Source: Deltaproteobacteria bacterium
GTDB lineage: Bacteria; Desulfobacterota; Desulfarculia; Adiutricales; Adiutricaceae
Direction: 5' to 3'
DNA length: 6,870 nucleotides
Assembly: GCA_031269135.1 (NCBI GenBank)
Contig: JAISZP010000251.1
Coordinates: 1-6,870, forward strand
Made by a program: the position numbers and the translations under genes. The notes beneath the pieces were generated by a model. The model was not told the DNA's origin. It made no database searches and saw only the letters and a program-made list of their open reading frames with translations. Shown piece after piece: positions 1 to 5,117 of this stretch (position 1 is its first letter; each line of letters starts with the position of its first letter).

Positions 1-212
1 AATAGGCTGACTAAGTTGACCCTGACAAAACAACAAGGGATAAGTGAGCGTCAAAGAAATGGATCTTTTGTCGCAATTGCTAGCTTTAATATAAGTCGGC
101 AAAGGGAAAAAATCAAGGGGTTGGCGGCTTTGAGATGTAAAGTTTTTAGCGCAAAGCGCAAAAATCGTCAAACAGTTGCGGGTGAGAGCGCCTGTCGGCG
201 TCGATTTCGGAG

Positions 213-261
213 GCGAAACCAATTTCAGCGGAGAAACCAATTTCACTGGAGAAACATTGAG
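213..261. repeat. 18-base tandem repeat, about 2.7 copies
   Basis: The units are 213-230 (gcgaaaccaatttcagcg), 231-248 (gagaaaccaatttcactg) and a truncated third copy from 249 (gagaaacattgag). The first two differ at only a few positions. The unit is unrelated in sequence to the 17-base array further right. Confidence 0.75.
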
Positions 262-304
262 CGGCGCCTTCGGCGACGCGTCCGGCGACGCGTTGAAGCG
301 CCGC
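261..304. repeat. GC-rich hairpin enclosing a 12-base duplication
   Basis: The arms gcggcgccttc (261-271) and gaagcgccgc (295-304) are complementary over ten pairs with one bulged C. Just inside the left arm, from its last base, lie two head-to-tail 12-base units, cggcgacgcgtc (271-282) and cggcgacgcgtt (283-294), which fill the loop. No T-run follows on either strand, so it is not a canonical intrinsic terminator. It could be a recombination-prone or mRNA-stabilising structure at the 3' side of the serpin transcript. Confidence 0.6.
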
Positions 305-328
305 CTCCGATGACGGCGGTTTGCCCGG

Positions 329-463
329 TTCAAGCCGAATATTTTGTCAAGCCGAATTTCTCGTCAAGCCGAATATTTTGTCAAGCCAACTCTCTTGCAC
401 GCCCAATATTATGTCGAGCCGAATATCCAGCCAAGCCGAATGTTTTGTCGCGCCCAATACTAG
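329..463. repeat. 17-base tandem repeat array, eight copies
   Basis: Eight head-to-tail units begin at 329, 346, 363, 380, 397, 413, 430 and 447, with consensus close to GTCAAGCCGAATATTTT. All are 17 bases except the fifth, which has lost one. Copies at 346, 363 and 430 are close to consensus. Those at 397 and 447 share a variant core, cgcccaata. Because 17 is not a multiple of three, the array changes frame from copy to copy, which argues against a protein repeat. This is the longest minisatellite in the window and lies 60 bases past the serpin stop codon. Confidence 0.85.
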
Positions 464-524
464 ATTGGATAGGAGCATGACTAGTTTGACGTTTTGCCCA
501 GGTTTTCGGCCTAAACTCTCGGCT

Positions 525-1808
525 TTATTCAGCGGGAGCAGCCAAGCGACCGATAAACAGCAGGCTGTTGGTGCTTTTCTCCTGAATAAGAAAGATGAAT
601 GGATGGTCGGCTTTAAAGATAGTCGGCTTCAGCTCCATGGCGGTCGCCCGCACCATCCCGCCGGTTGCGGCGGCGGCTTCGGTGCCTTCCTCATTGACCT
701 CCACAAAGGCCTTGTGCAGAACATCACTTAAATAATTTGAGGAGTCGGCGGTCATTTTGGAGTAGTCGGCATTGGGGCCGAAGGCGGGACCTAAACCGAG
801 TTTTTCAAGGGCGGGTCGAAGGGAAGTGGTGCCCCAGGTCAAAGAGAAACGGGGAAGAGAGAGCTCTACTTCAGCAAAAGCTAATCCATTTACGATAGAC
901 TGTAGTTTTTCCGAATTTAAGCTGTTTTCCAAATCGGTCAAAGTGCTCTGCTCATTTGCAGGCAACAAAATCACCATGGAAAGATCTTCACCTGCGTAAG
1001 GCAGTTCGATAGCCTGCAGTTCGGTTGACTCGAAGTAGTTGAAGTGATCTTTAGCGTTCATGAACTGGGCTTTAATCGGGCCGCTTTCAGCCTGAAAATC
1101 TCCCTCAATCGTCAGTTCCGGGTTGAAGGGCGATTCCCATTTTCCTTTAAAGTAAACGGCGTTTATTAAAATTAAGGTTGTAGAGTTGCTGACGGGCGAG
1201 GGAAGGAAATTCAATATTTTATCCCTAGTGGCTTCAGCGACCCACTCGTTGATGTCTTCTCTAGCCTGAGGCTCGTTGTTTCGGTAGTCGACGGGAAATA
1301 TCCTGGAACCATAATATTGGTTGATCACATCAAAAAAACTTTGCAGAATTTCCGAGTCTTTTTGCGGCCAGAGGGAATTGGCTAAGGTGAAAAGCGGGCC
1401 GTCTCCGGCGTCATCGCTAGCTTCATCGTCGGCATCATCGCTAGTTTCAAGCTTTTTAGTCAAAAGCTCAAATGATTGGTGAAGCTCTTCTCCTTTAGTC
1501 GGAAAGCGAAACACGTCTTCAATGGCTTTAGCCGCTTGTCCGTCGGCCCCGGCGTAGGTCATCGCGACGGCGGTCGAAACGCTGAGAGGCGAAAAAAATA
1601 GATTGCCTTTTTCCTCTTTGAGTTCTTTATATAGGTCGAGGGCTAGAGAGGTGTTGCCGTAGGTCAAAGCGGAAATATCGTCGCTGGGCGCTTGTTCGGT
1701 CTGAGCGCCTGAGGCCTCGGAAACCGCCGGAAGGCCGACGCTCAAGGCGATGGCCATAACCGCGGAAAACAGCATTAGGGAAATGCCGGGGAGCAATTTG
1801 ACGAACAT
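525..1808 (-). CDS. Exported serpin (serine protease inhibitor)
   Basis: A 427-residue serpin that would inactivate a target protease by the suicide-substrate mechanism: cleavage in the reactive-centre loop, then insertion of that loop into the main beta sheet. I chose the ATG at 1808 because AAAGGA (1815-1820) lies six bases upstream. A longer TTG-started reading (1853) has no ribosome site and translates the spacer repeat. Residues 1 to about 33 form a signal peptide with a long hydrophobic core and no lipobox cysteine, so a periplasmic or secreted product is expected. Family marks are NAVYFKGKW (216-224), the hinge EEGTEAAAATGG (373-384), and the serpin signature FKADHPFIFLI (398-408). The short-side-chain hinge is typical of inhibitory serpins. 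Counting 15 residues from the hinge glycine puts P1 near Thr389 with Ala390 as P1', though the loop is about one residue longer than in clade B relatives, so P1 is uncertain. Family assignment is firm; the target protease is unknown. Confidence 0.95.
   Translation of the reverse strand: MFVKLLPGISLMLFSAVMAIALSVGLPAVSEASGAQTEQAPSDDISALTYGNTSLALDLYKELKEEKGNLFFSPLSVSTAVAMTYAGADGQAAKAIEDVFRFPTKGEELHQSFELLTKKLETSDDADDEASDDAGDGPLFTLANSLWPQKDSEILQSFFDVINQYYGSRIFPVDYRNNEPQAREDINEWVAEATRDKILNFLPSPVSNSTTLILINAVYFKGKWESPFNPELTIEGDFQAESGPIKAQFMNAKDHFNYFESTELQAIELPYAGEDLSMVILLPANEQSTLTDLENSLNSEKLQSIVNGLAFAEVELSLPRFSLTWGTTSLRPALEKLGLGPAFGPNADYSKMTADSSNYLSDVLHKAFVEVNEEGTEAAAATGGMVRATAMELKPTIFKADHPFIFLIQEKSTNSLLFIGRLAAPAE
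1401..1448 (-). repeat. 24-base in-frame duplication in serpin
   Basis: On the coding strand two 24-base units lie head to tail, 1448-1425 and 1424-1401. They encode ETSDDADD and EASDDAGD, at serpin residues 121-136. The unit is eight codons, so the frame is kept. It adds an acidic segment just before the conserved FTLANSLW strand, where serpins normally have a surface loop or helix-D region, so the fold should tolerate it. Confidence 0.8.
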
Positions 1809-1814
1809 AAATAA

Positions 1815-1820
1815 TCCTTT
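1815..1820 (-). promoter_or_regulatory. Ribosome binding site deciding the serpin start
   Basis: The coding strand reads AAAGGA followed by ATTATTT-like spacing of six bases and then ATG at 1808. The alternative upstream TTG at 1853 has no purine-rich site in front of it. Confidence 0.7.
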
Positions 1821-1865
1821 AACTGGCGAACGGAAAATTGGGCGAACAGACAATTGGGTGAAGAG
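1818..1865. repeat. Degenerate 16-base repeat filling the sirtuin-serpin spacer
   Basis: Three 16-base units are tttaactggcgaacgg (1818-1833), aaaattgggcgaacag (1834-1849) and acaattgggtgaagag (1850-1865). The last two match at 13 of 16 positions; the first is more diverged but keeps the ggcgaac core. Together they occupy almost all of the 60 bases between the sirtuin stop and the serpin start, and the serpin ribosome site overlaps the end of the first unit. Confidence 0.65.
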
Positions 1866-1868
1866 CCG

Positions 1869-2567
1869 CTAAAAGACTTCGTTCTTTAGTATTTTCTCCA
1901 CCCAGGCCGGAACAATTTGAGAAGCCGGGCCATAGAACCCTTGGTCGAAGTAATCCAAGTTGGCCGACGGCTCAAGGTTTAATTCAAAGGTCGCAGCCCC
2001 GTGGCTTTTGGCGATTTGCACCAGGCCGGCTGCCGGGTAGACGACGCCGGAAGTGCCTATGGAGACGAATATAGAGCACCCTCTGATGGCGATGTCTATT
2101 TCGTCGAGGTGGTATGGCGTTTCCCCAAACCAGACTACATTAGGCCGTAAAGTTCCTTTTCGCCCGCAGTTTGGACATGCGTCTTCCGAACTTAAATCGG
2201 TGGTCCAATCTCGGGAATCTCCGCACTTGGCGCATAGGGCGCTTAAAAGCTTGCCGTGCATGTGCAGGACTTTTTTGGAACCGGCCTTTTCGTGGAGATC
2301 ATCGACGTTTTGAGTGACTAAAAAAACGCCATATTGGTAATTGCGTTCTAAATTGGCTAAGGCCAGGTGAGCCGGGTTGGGCACGGTTTTAATCAATTCC
2401 TTACGCCTAAAATTATAGAATTCGTAAATTTTCTCCGGGTTTTTGTAAAAAGCCTCTGGAGTGGCGACATCCTCTATACGGACTTTGTTCCACAAGCCGT
2501 CTTTGTCTCTGAAGGTGGCCAAACCACTTTCACGGCTTATGCCGGCACCTGTTAGAATAAAAATCAT
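1869..2567 (-). CDS. cobB: NAD-dependent protein deacylase, sirtuin class III (CobB-like)
   Basis: A 232-residue sirtuin that removes acyl groups from lysines, consuming NAD+ and giving nicotinamide and O-acyl-ADP-ribose. Visible motifs in order, numbered from the ATG at 2567: NAD-binding GAGIS (7-11) with ESG and TFRD; TQNVDDLH (85-92) with the catalytic histidine in MHGK (104); four zinc cysteines as two CxxC pairs (112, 115, 131, 134); VVWFGE (145-149 region); GTSGVVYPAAG (171-181); and ELNLEP near 195-200. Tyr51 and Arg54 in FYNFRR match the Tyr-x-x-Arg pair that lets CobB and SIRT5 accept succinyl or malonyl lysine, so desuccinylase as well as deacetylase activity is likely. The close match to E. 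coli CobB covers most of the chain, from memory of that sequence. ATG 2567 is preferred over GTG 2576 because AGGTG sits six bases upstream. It is the first gene of a probable unit with the serpin 60 bases downstream. The protein is cytosolic, with no signal peptide. Confidence 0.95.
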   Translation of the reverse strand: MIFILTGAGISRESGLATFRDKDGLWNKVRIEDVATPEAFYKNPEKIYEFYNFRRKELIKTVPNPAHLALANLERNYQYGVFLVTQNVDDLHEKAGSKKVLHMHGKLLSALCAKCGDSRDWTTDLSSEDACPNCGRKGTLRPNVVWFGETPYHLDEIDIAIRGCSIFVSIGTSGVVYPAAGLVQIAKSHGAATFELNLEPSANLDYFDQGFYGPASQIVPAWVEKILKNEVF

Positions 2568-2573
2568 ATAAAA

Positions 2574-2578
2574 CACCT
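2574..2578 (-). promoter_or_regulatory. Ribosome binding site deciding the sirtuin start
   Basis: The coding strand reads AGGTG, then six bases, then ATG at 2567. The GTG inside this site is the alternative start codon (2576), which itself has no ribosome site upstream. The resulting protein begins MIFILTGAGIS, as is usual for short bacterial sirtuins. Confidence 0.55.
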
Positions 2579-2586
2579 GGTTGTAT

Positions 2587-2592
2587 AGTATA
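2587..2592 (-). promoter_or_regulatory. Possible -10 element for the sirtuin-serpin unit
   Basis: TATACT on the minus strand lies in AT-rich DNA about 20 bases before the sirtuin ATG. No good -35 hexamer is present at the usual spacing (TAATTC at 17 bases), and the implied leader would be very short. Other TA-rich hexamers nearby could serve equally well. Confidence 0.25.
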
Positions 2593-2996
2593 GCGATATG
2601 TAATATTACGAATTAAAAATTGAAAGGATGTATTGAATTTTTTAAAGTTAGTAATTTGTTATATTAGATAATCTATCATTTGGAAAAGCTGATTTCTAAG
2701 CGATAATTTGCTTTTTAATGTAGAGAGTCCAATTTGAGAACGAAAAAATAACGGGGTAGAGTCAGAGTGCTAATAAGCTTATCTTTTTATTATACATTTT
2801 GAGTAGTAGTTTTTCTAGTCAATTATTTCTAGCGCCGAAGTTTGACTTTTTCGAAAATCCATGCCAAGGGGCAATAACCGCGAGCGGTTTGCCTGCGCTT
2901 TGTTTTTCTTAAGCAGGACTGAAAACATGAACTCGGAGTTTGTCGTCATGGAGAATTTGCCAGGTTCCGGGCGGCCAAGGCCGGTTATGGGCAGCA

Positions 2997-3056
2997 AGAC
3001 TGGAGCTAGCCGACTAAGATTGGAGCTAGCCGTCTGAGATTGGAATTAGTCGGCTG
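2997..3056. repeat. 20-base tandem repeat, three copies
   Basis: Units start at 2997, 3017 and 3037: agactggagctagccgacta, agattggagctagccgtctg and agattggaattagtcggctg. A fourth, partial copy (agaccggctccgg) may follow at 3057. The first two copies share an identical tggagctagccg core. Confidence 0.8.
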
Positions 3057-3125
3057 AGACCGGCTCCGGCGTGATTGAGGCGAGAGGTGGAGGCTTATGC
3101 TCATGTTTATGGCCATAGACTAAAG

Positions 3126-3179
3126 GGCAACGACGCGAGCAACGGCAACGACGCGAGCAACGGCAACGACGCCGTCAAG
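3126..3179. repeat. 18-base tandem repeat, three copies
   Basis: Two identical units of ggcaacgacgcgagcaac (3126-3143 and 3144-3161) are followed by a diverged third, ggcaacgacgccgtcaag (3162-3179), which matches at 14 of 18 positions. Perfect identity of the first two suggests recent duplication or correction. Confidence 0.85.
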
Positions 3180-3230
3180 GACGACAATGGGAAATGCCGC
3201 TAAGGCCGACAATGCGGCGCCGGACTCCGT

Positions 3231-3278
3231 TATAGGTCCCGAACTGTATAGGTCCCGGACTGTTTAGGCCCCGGACTG
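3231..3278. repeat. 16-base tandem repeat, three copies
   Basis: The units are tataggtcccgaactg (3231-3246), tataggtcccggactg (3247-3262) and tttaggccccggactg (3263-3278). Successive copies differ by one and two bases. Confidence 0.85.
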
Positions 3279-3294
3279 GGCTTTGATGAACAAA

Positions 3295-3339
3295 TCCTGC
3301 CTTGCCGAGTCCTGCCTTGCCGAGCCTTGCCTTGCCGAG
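3295..3339. repeat. 15-base tandem repeat, three copies
   Basis: The units are tcctgccttgccgag (3295-3309), tcctgccttgccgag (3310-3324) and ccttgccttgccgag (3325-3339). The first two are identical. Each unit itself contains a smaller ccttgc-type duplication. Read on the minus strand the array gives a repeating LGKAG-like pentapeptide, but I see no evidence that it is translated. Confidence 0.85.
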
Positions 3340-3612
3340 GCGTCGCGCCAAGGCTGCTTTCATTAAAGGCGGCGAGAGACGATCGCGTCACGAACATTTA
3401 GTATGTAAATAGGAAAATAGAGTACTTTATCCCCAGACTTGCAACACATACTAACTGTTATTTTCAGGTTTTCAACCGCAATTATTTTCTGAGCGGGTTA
3501 ATTTATGTACTGGTCGGATACGAGCTTCAAAATTGTCTCTTGTCTTAGAATAAGGATTCTTCTAACCGAGGGATCTGGTTTTGTTCTTACTTAAAGTTTA
3601 AATAAAAACAGA

Positions 3613-3641
3613 TTGATATTAGGCGCTTTTTATGATATTTT
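3613..3641 (+). promoter_or_regulatory. Candidate sigma-70 promoter for alr
   Basis: TTGATA (3613-3618) is followed after 17 bases by TATTTT (3636-3641). The leader would be about 60 bases. The surrounding DNA is AT-rich, so chance matches are likely; TATGAT at 3631 is another possible -10, though too close to this -35. Confidence 0.3.
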
Positions 3642-3706
3642 GTAAAGCAAATTATGGGGAATATACCCTTGAATTTGAAACTCCAAAACTACTATTTTTT
3701 TAAACC

Positions 3707-4894
3707 ATGTGGATACCGATGACACAACCGACTAGTTCATTTAATAGAGTGCAAATCGACCTTAAGGCCCTGGCTGAAAATTACCTAAAAATCGCCAAGT
3801 TGACGAAAAATAACTTAATGGCGGTACTTAAAGCCGATGCCTATGGACATGGTATTGTAGAATGCGCTAAAACATTAGTGGAAGTAGGTGCAAACGACTT
3901 AGGCGTCTTAGATATTTGTGAAGCTAATACCATTAGAAGAAGTGGAATTAAAGCAAATATCCATATTATATCTGGACTCTTCAGCGCCGACAGTATGGCC
4001 AAAGCGATAAGCTCGTCTTTTTCAATTTTTGTCTATAGCACGGAACAATTGGAACAACTCACCGAGGTCGCCAAAAATCTAGATCTTAAAGCCCAGGTGC
4101 GTTTGAAGGTCGATACCGGCATGGGAAGGCTTGGGGTCGCCTGGCAGGACGCTATCGAGGTGGTGAAATCCATCAAGCTCAAACATATCGATTTGGTTGG
4201 GTTAGCTACCCATTTAGCTACAAATGGAGATGAAAAAGCCGATATTCAATTGCAGCGCTTTAAGAAACTTCAGAGTCAGATTGCCGTCGTGATGCCCAGA
4301 GCTAAGCGACACAGCGCTTTGTCCAGCGGCGGGTTGTTGGCGTACGGCGATTATTCCGACTCTTTAAGTAGGCCCGGCCTTTTGCTCTATGGTTACTCTC
4401 CGTTTGGCGAAGATTGTCCCTCGCTCAGCTTGGAGGCCAAGCAGCTGGTCGAAGAGCTCCGACCGGTCATGAGCGTGAAAAGCGCAGTCATCGAGGTCAA
4501 AAAGGTGAAGGCCGGGGAGACTGTAAGCTACGATCGCACTTTTACGGCCAAAAAAGATCTTACCATGGCTGTCGTCCCCTTCGGCTACGCTCATGGCCTT
4601 AGCCGCACCCGCTCAAACAAGGGTTGCGCCTTGATAAAAGGCGCAAGAGCGCCGCTTCTAGGCAGAGTTTGCATGAATTTATCCATGTATAACGTCACCG
4701 GCCATGACGTCGTCGCCGGAGATGAAGTCGTCTTTTTGGGGCGGCAAGGGCAGGAAGAAATTTCCGCCTGCCAAGCCGGCGCTTGGCAGAGGACCAATGT
4801 TTATGAGGCTTTGTGTCTCTTTGGTCGATTAAGTCCCCGCTACTACGGCCGATTTGACGTGTCGGTCGATCTGAGCGTCAAGCTGATAATCTGA
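3707..4894 (+). CDS. alr: Alanine racemase, PLP-dependent
   Basis: Interconverts L- and D-alanine in the cytoplasm, supplying D-alanine for peptidoglycan; normally a homodimer. The 395 residues span the full family length. An N-terminal alpha/beta barrel (about 14-240) carries AVLKADAYGHG with the PLP lysine Lys42 and Tyr46, then KVDTGMGRLG (Lys134, Arg141). The PLP-side arginine is Arg222 in SRPGLLLYG. The C-terminal beta domain has the second catalytic base Tyr275 in VSYDRTF, FGYAHG, GRVCMN (Met323) and VYEAL (Tyr366). Two oddities: the usual GRVCMD is GRVCMN (Asn324), and the usual NSA-type stretch before the phosphate-binding serine reads HSALSSGG. All core catalytic residues remain, so activity is expected. 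ATG 3707 and ATG 3719 are both possible starts; only the second has even a weak GGA upstream, giving 391 residues. The first third is more AT-rich than the rest: I count 144 G+C in 360 bases at 3721-4080, against 131 in 240 at 4441-4680. Confidence 0.95.
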   Translation: MWIPMTQPTSSFNRVQIDLKALAENYLKIAKLTKNNLMAVLKADAYGHGIVECAKTLVEVGANDLGVLDICEANTIRRSGIKANIHIISGLFSADSMAKAISSSFSIFVYSTEQLEQLTEVAKNLDLKAQVRLKVDTGMGRLGVAWQDAIEVVKSIKLKHIDLVGLATHLATNGDEKADIQLQRFKKLQSQIAVVMPRAKRHSALSSGGLLAYGDYSDSLSRPGLLLYGYSPFGEDCPSLSLEAKQLVEELRPVMSVKSAVIEVKKVKAGETVSYDRTFTAKKDLTMAVVPFGYAHGLSRTRSNKGCALIKGARAPLLGRVCMNLSMYNVTGHDVVAGDEVVFLGRQGQEEISACQAGAWQRTNVYEALCLFGRLSPRYYGRFDVSVDLSVKLII

Positions 4895-4912
4895 TTTAAG
4901 GGTTGATGTTAA

Positions 4913-4963
4913 GCTGAAAATTGGCACGACAATTGCGGTGAAATTTTCAGCCGAACAATTGTC
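4913..4963 (+). repeat. Two interlocked perfect inverted repeats after alr
   Basis: Arm A gctgaaaatt (4913-4922) pairs perfectly with A' aattttcagc (4942-4951). Arm B gacaattg (4928-4935) pairs perfectly with B' caattgtc (4956-4963). The order A-B-A'-B' means the two stems cannot form as simple hairpins together: they are either alternative folds or a pseudoknot. The linkers are 5, 6 and 4 bases. No T-run follows, so this is not a standard terminator. It sits 18 bases past the alr stop and upstream of the argS promoter candidate. Confidence 0.65.
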
Positions 4964-5060
4964 ACTTGAGAGCGTGGCGGGCGATTGATCAAAAGCATGG
5001 TTTGGTTCGATGGACTCATTTTTAGACGAGAATATCAAACATAAATCTTTTCTTCAAGAT

Positions 5061-5087
5061 TTGCTGTTGCTGCAAAAAATTTATAAT
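5061..5087 (+). promoter_or_regulatory. Candidate sigma-70 promoter for argS
   Basis: A perfect TATAAT (5082-5087) is preceded 15 bases upstream by TTGCTG (5061-5066). The spacing is short, but the -10 is consensus and the implied leader of about 24 bases suits the ATG at 5118. This would let argS be transcribed independently of alr. Confidence 0.45.
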
Positions 5088-5117
5088 TTTCATTTTTTTG
5101 GTGTTTAGGTATCGTTT

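Larger units (their letters stand above)
1..524. other. Non-coding left flank with short repeats
   Basis: This stretch lies downstream of the serpin stop codon. The open frames crossing it on the plus strand translate to arginine-rich low-complexity sequence, or simply read through the 17-base repeat array in shifting frames. Neither has a family signature, so I do not call a gene. It holds an 18-base repeat, a 12-base repeat inside a GC-rich hairpin, and an eight-copy 17-base array, each listed separately. I found no clear hairpin plus T-run terminator for the serpin transcript just below position 525. Confidence 0.6.
2568..3706. other. Divergent intergenic region, about 1.1 kb, no convincing gene
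   Basis: The region falls into three parts. 2568 to about 2820 is strongly AT-rich and would hold the sirtuin promoter. About 2820-3390 is richer in G+C and contains four separate three-copy tandem arrays. About 3390-3706 is AT-rich again and would hold the alr promoter. Small open frames exist (for example minus 2815-2997, minus 3175-3363, plus 2927-3037), but none shows a family signature and two run through repeat DNA. It may once have held a gene that has decayed, or it may be a repeat-accumulating spacer; the sequence alone does not decide. Confidence 0.6.

Noticed and set aside
143..164. Small inverted repeat tttttagcgc/gcgcaaaaa as a serpin terminator
   Set aside because: The stem has only four G-C pairs with a bulge, lies about 360 bases past the serpin stop, and its T-run is part of the stem.
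329..463. CRISPR array interpretation of the 17-base units
   Set aside because: The units abut directly with no spacers and are shorter than CRISPR repeats; no cas gene is in the window.
16..731. Two overlapping plus-strand open frames (16-480 and 321-731)
   Set aside because: They are arginine-rich or low-complexity, read through the 17-base array in changing frames, lack a family signature, and the second overlaps the serpin gene on the opposite strand.
1809..1853. Upstream TTG start giving the serpin 15 extra residues
   Set aside because: There is no ribosome site before it, and the added residues are translation of the 16-base spacer repeat. The ATG at 1808 has AAAGGA at good spacing and opens directly into the signal peptide.
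2773..2782. ATAAGCTTAT palindrome followed by a T-rich stretch as a terminator
   Set aside because: A perfect palindrome without a loop and with only two G/C bases will not form a stable RNA hairpin, and no gene ends nearby.
2815..2997. 60-codon minus-strand open frame in the intergenic region
   Set aside because: It starts with TTG, has no clear ribosome site, no recognisable motif, and ends in AT-rich DNA.
2927..3037. 36-codon plus-strand frame with AGGA eight bases upstream
   Set aside because: The ribosome-like site is suggestive, but the last third of the frame is the 20-base repeat array and nothing in the peptide is recognisable.
3175..3363. 62-codon minus-strand frame with LGKAG-like repeats
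   Set aside because: The repeat simply reflects the 15-base DNA array, whose length happens to be a multiple of three; the rest has no family character.
4877..4961. Possible relatives of the 17-base GTCAAGCCGAATATTTT unit after alr
   Set aside because: Stretches such as gtcaagctgataatctg share only the caagcyga core, are irregularly spaced, and the first is the end of the alr coding sequence, so chance is the simpler explanation.
5010..5108. 32-codon plus-strand frame just before argS
   Set aside because: It spans the argS promoter candidate, has no convincing ribosome site, and its lysine, leucine and phenylalanine content is what AT-rich DNA gives.
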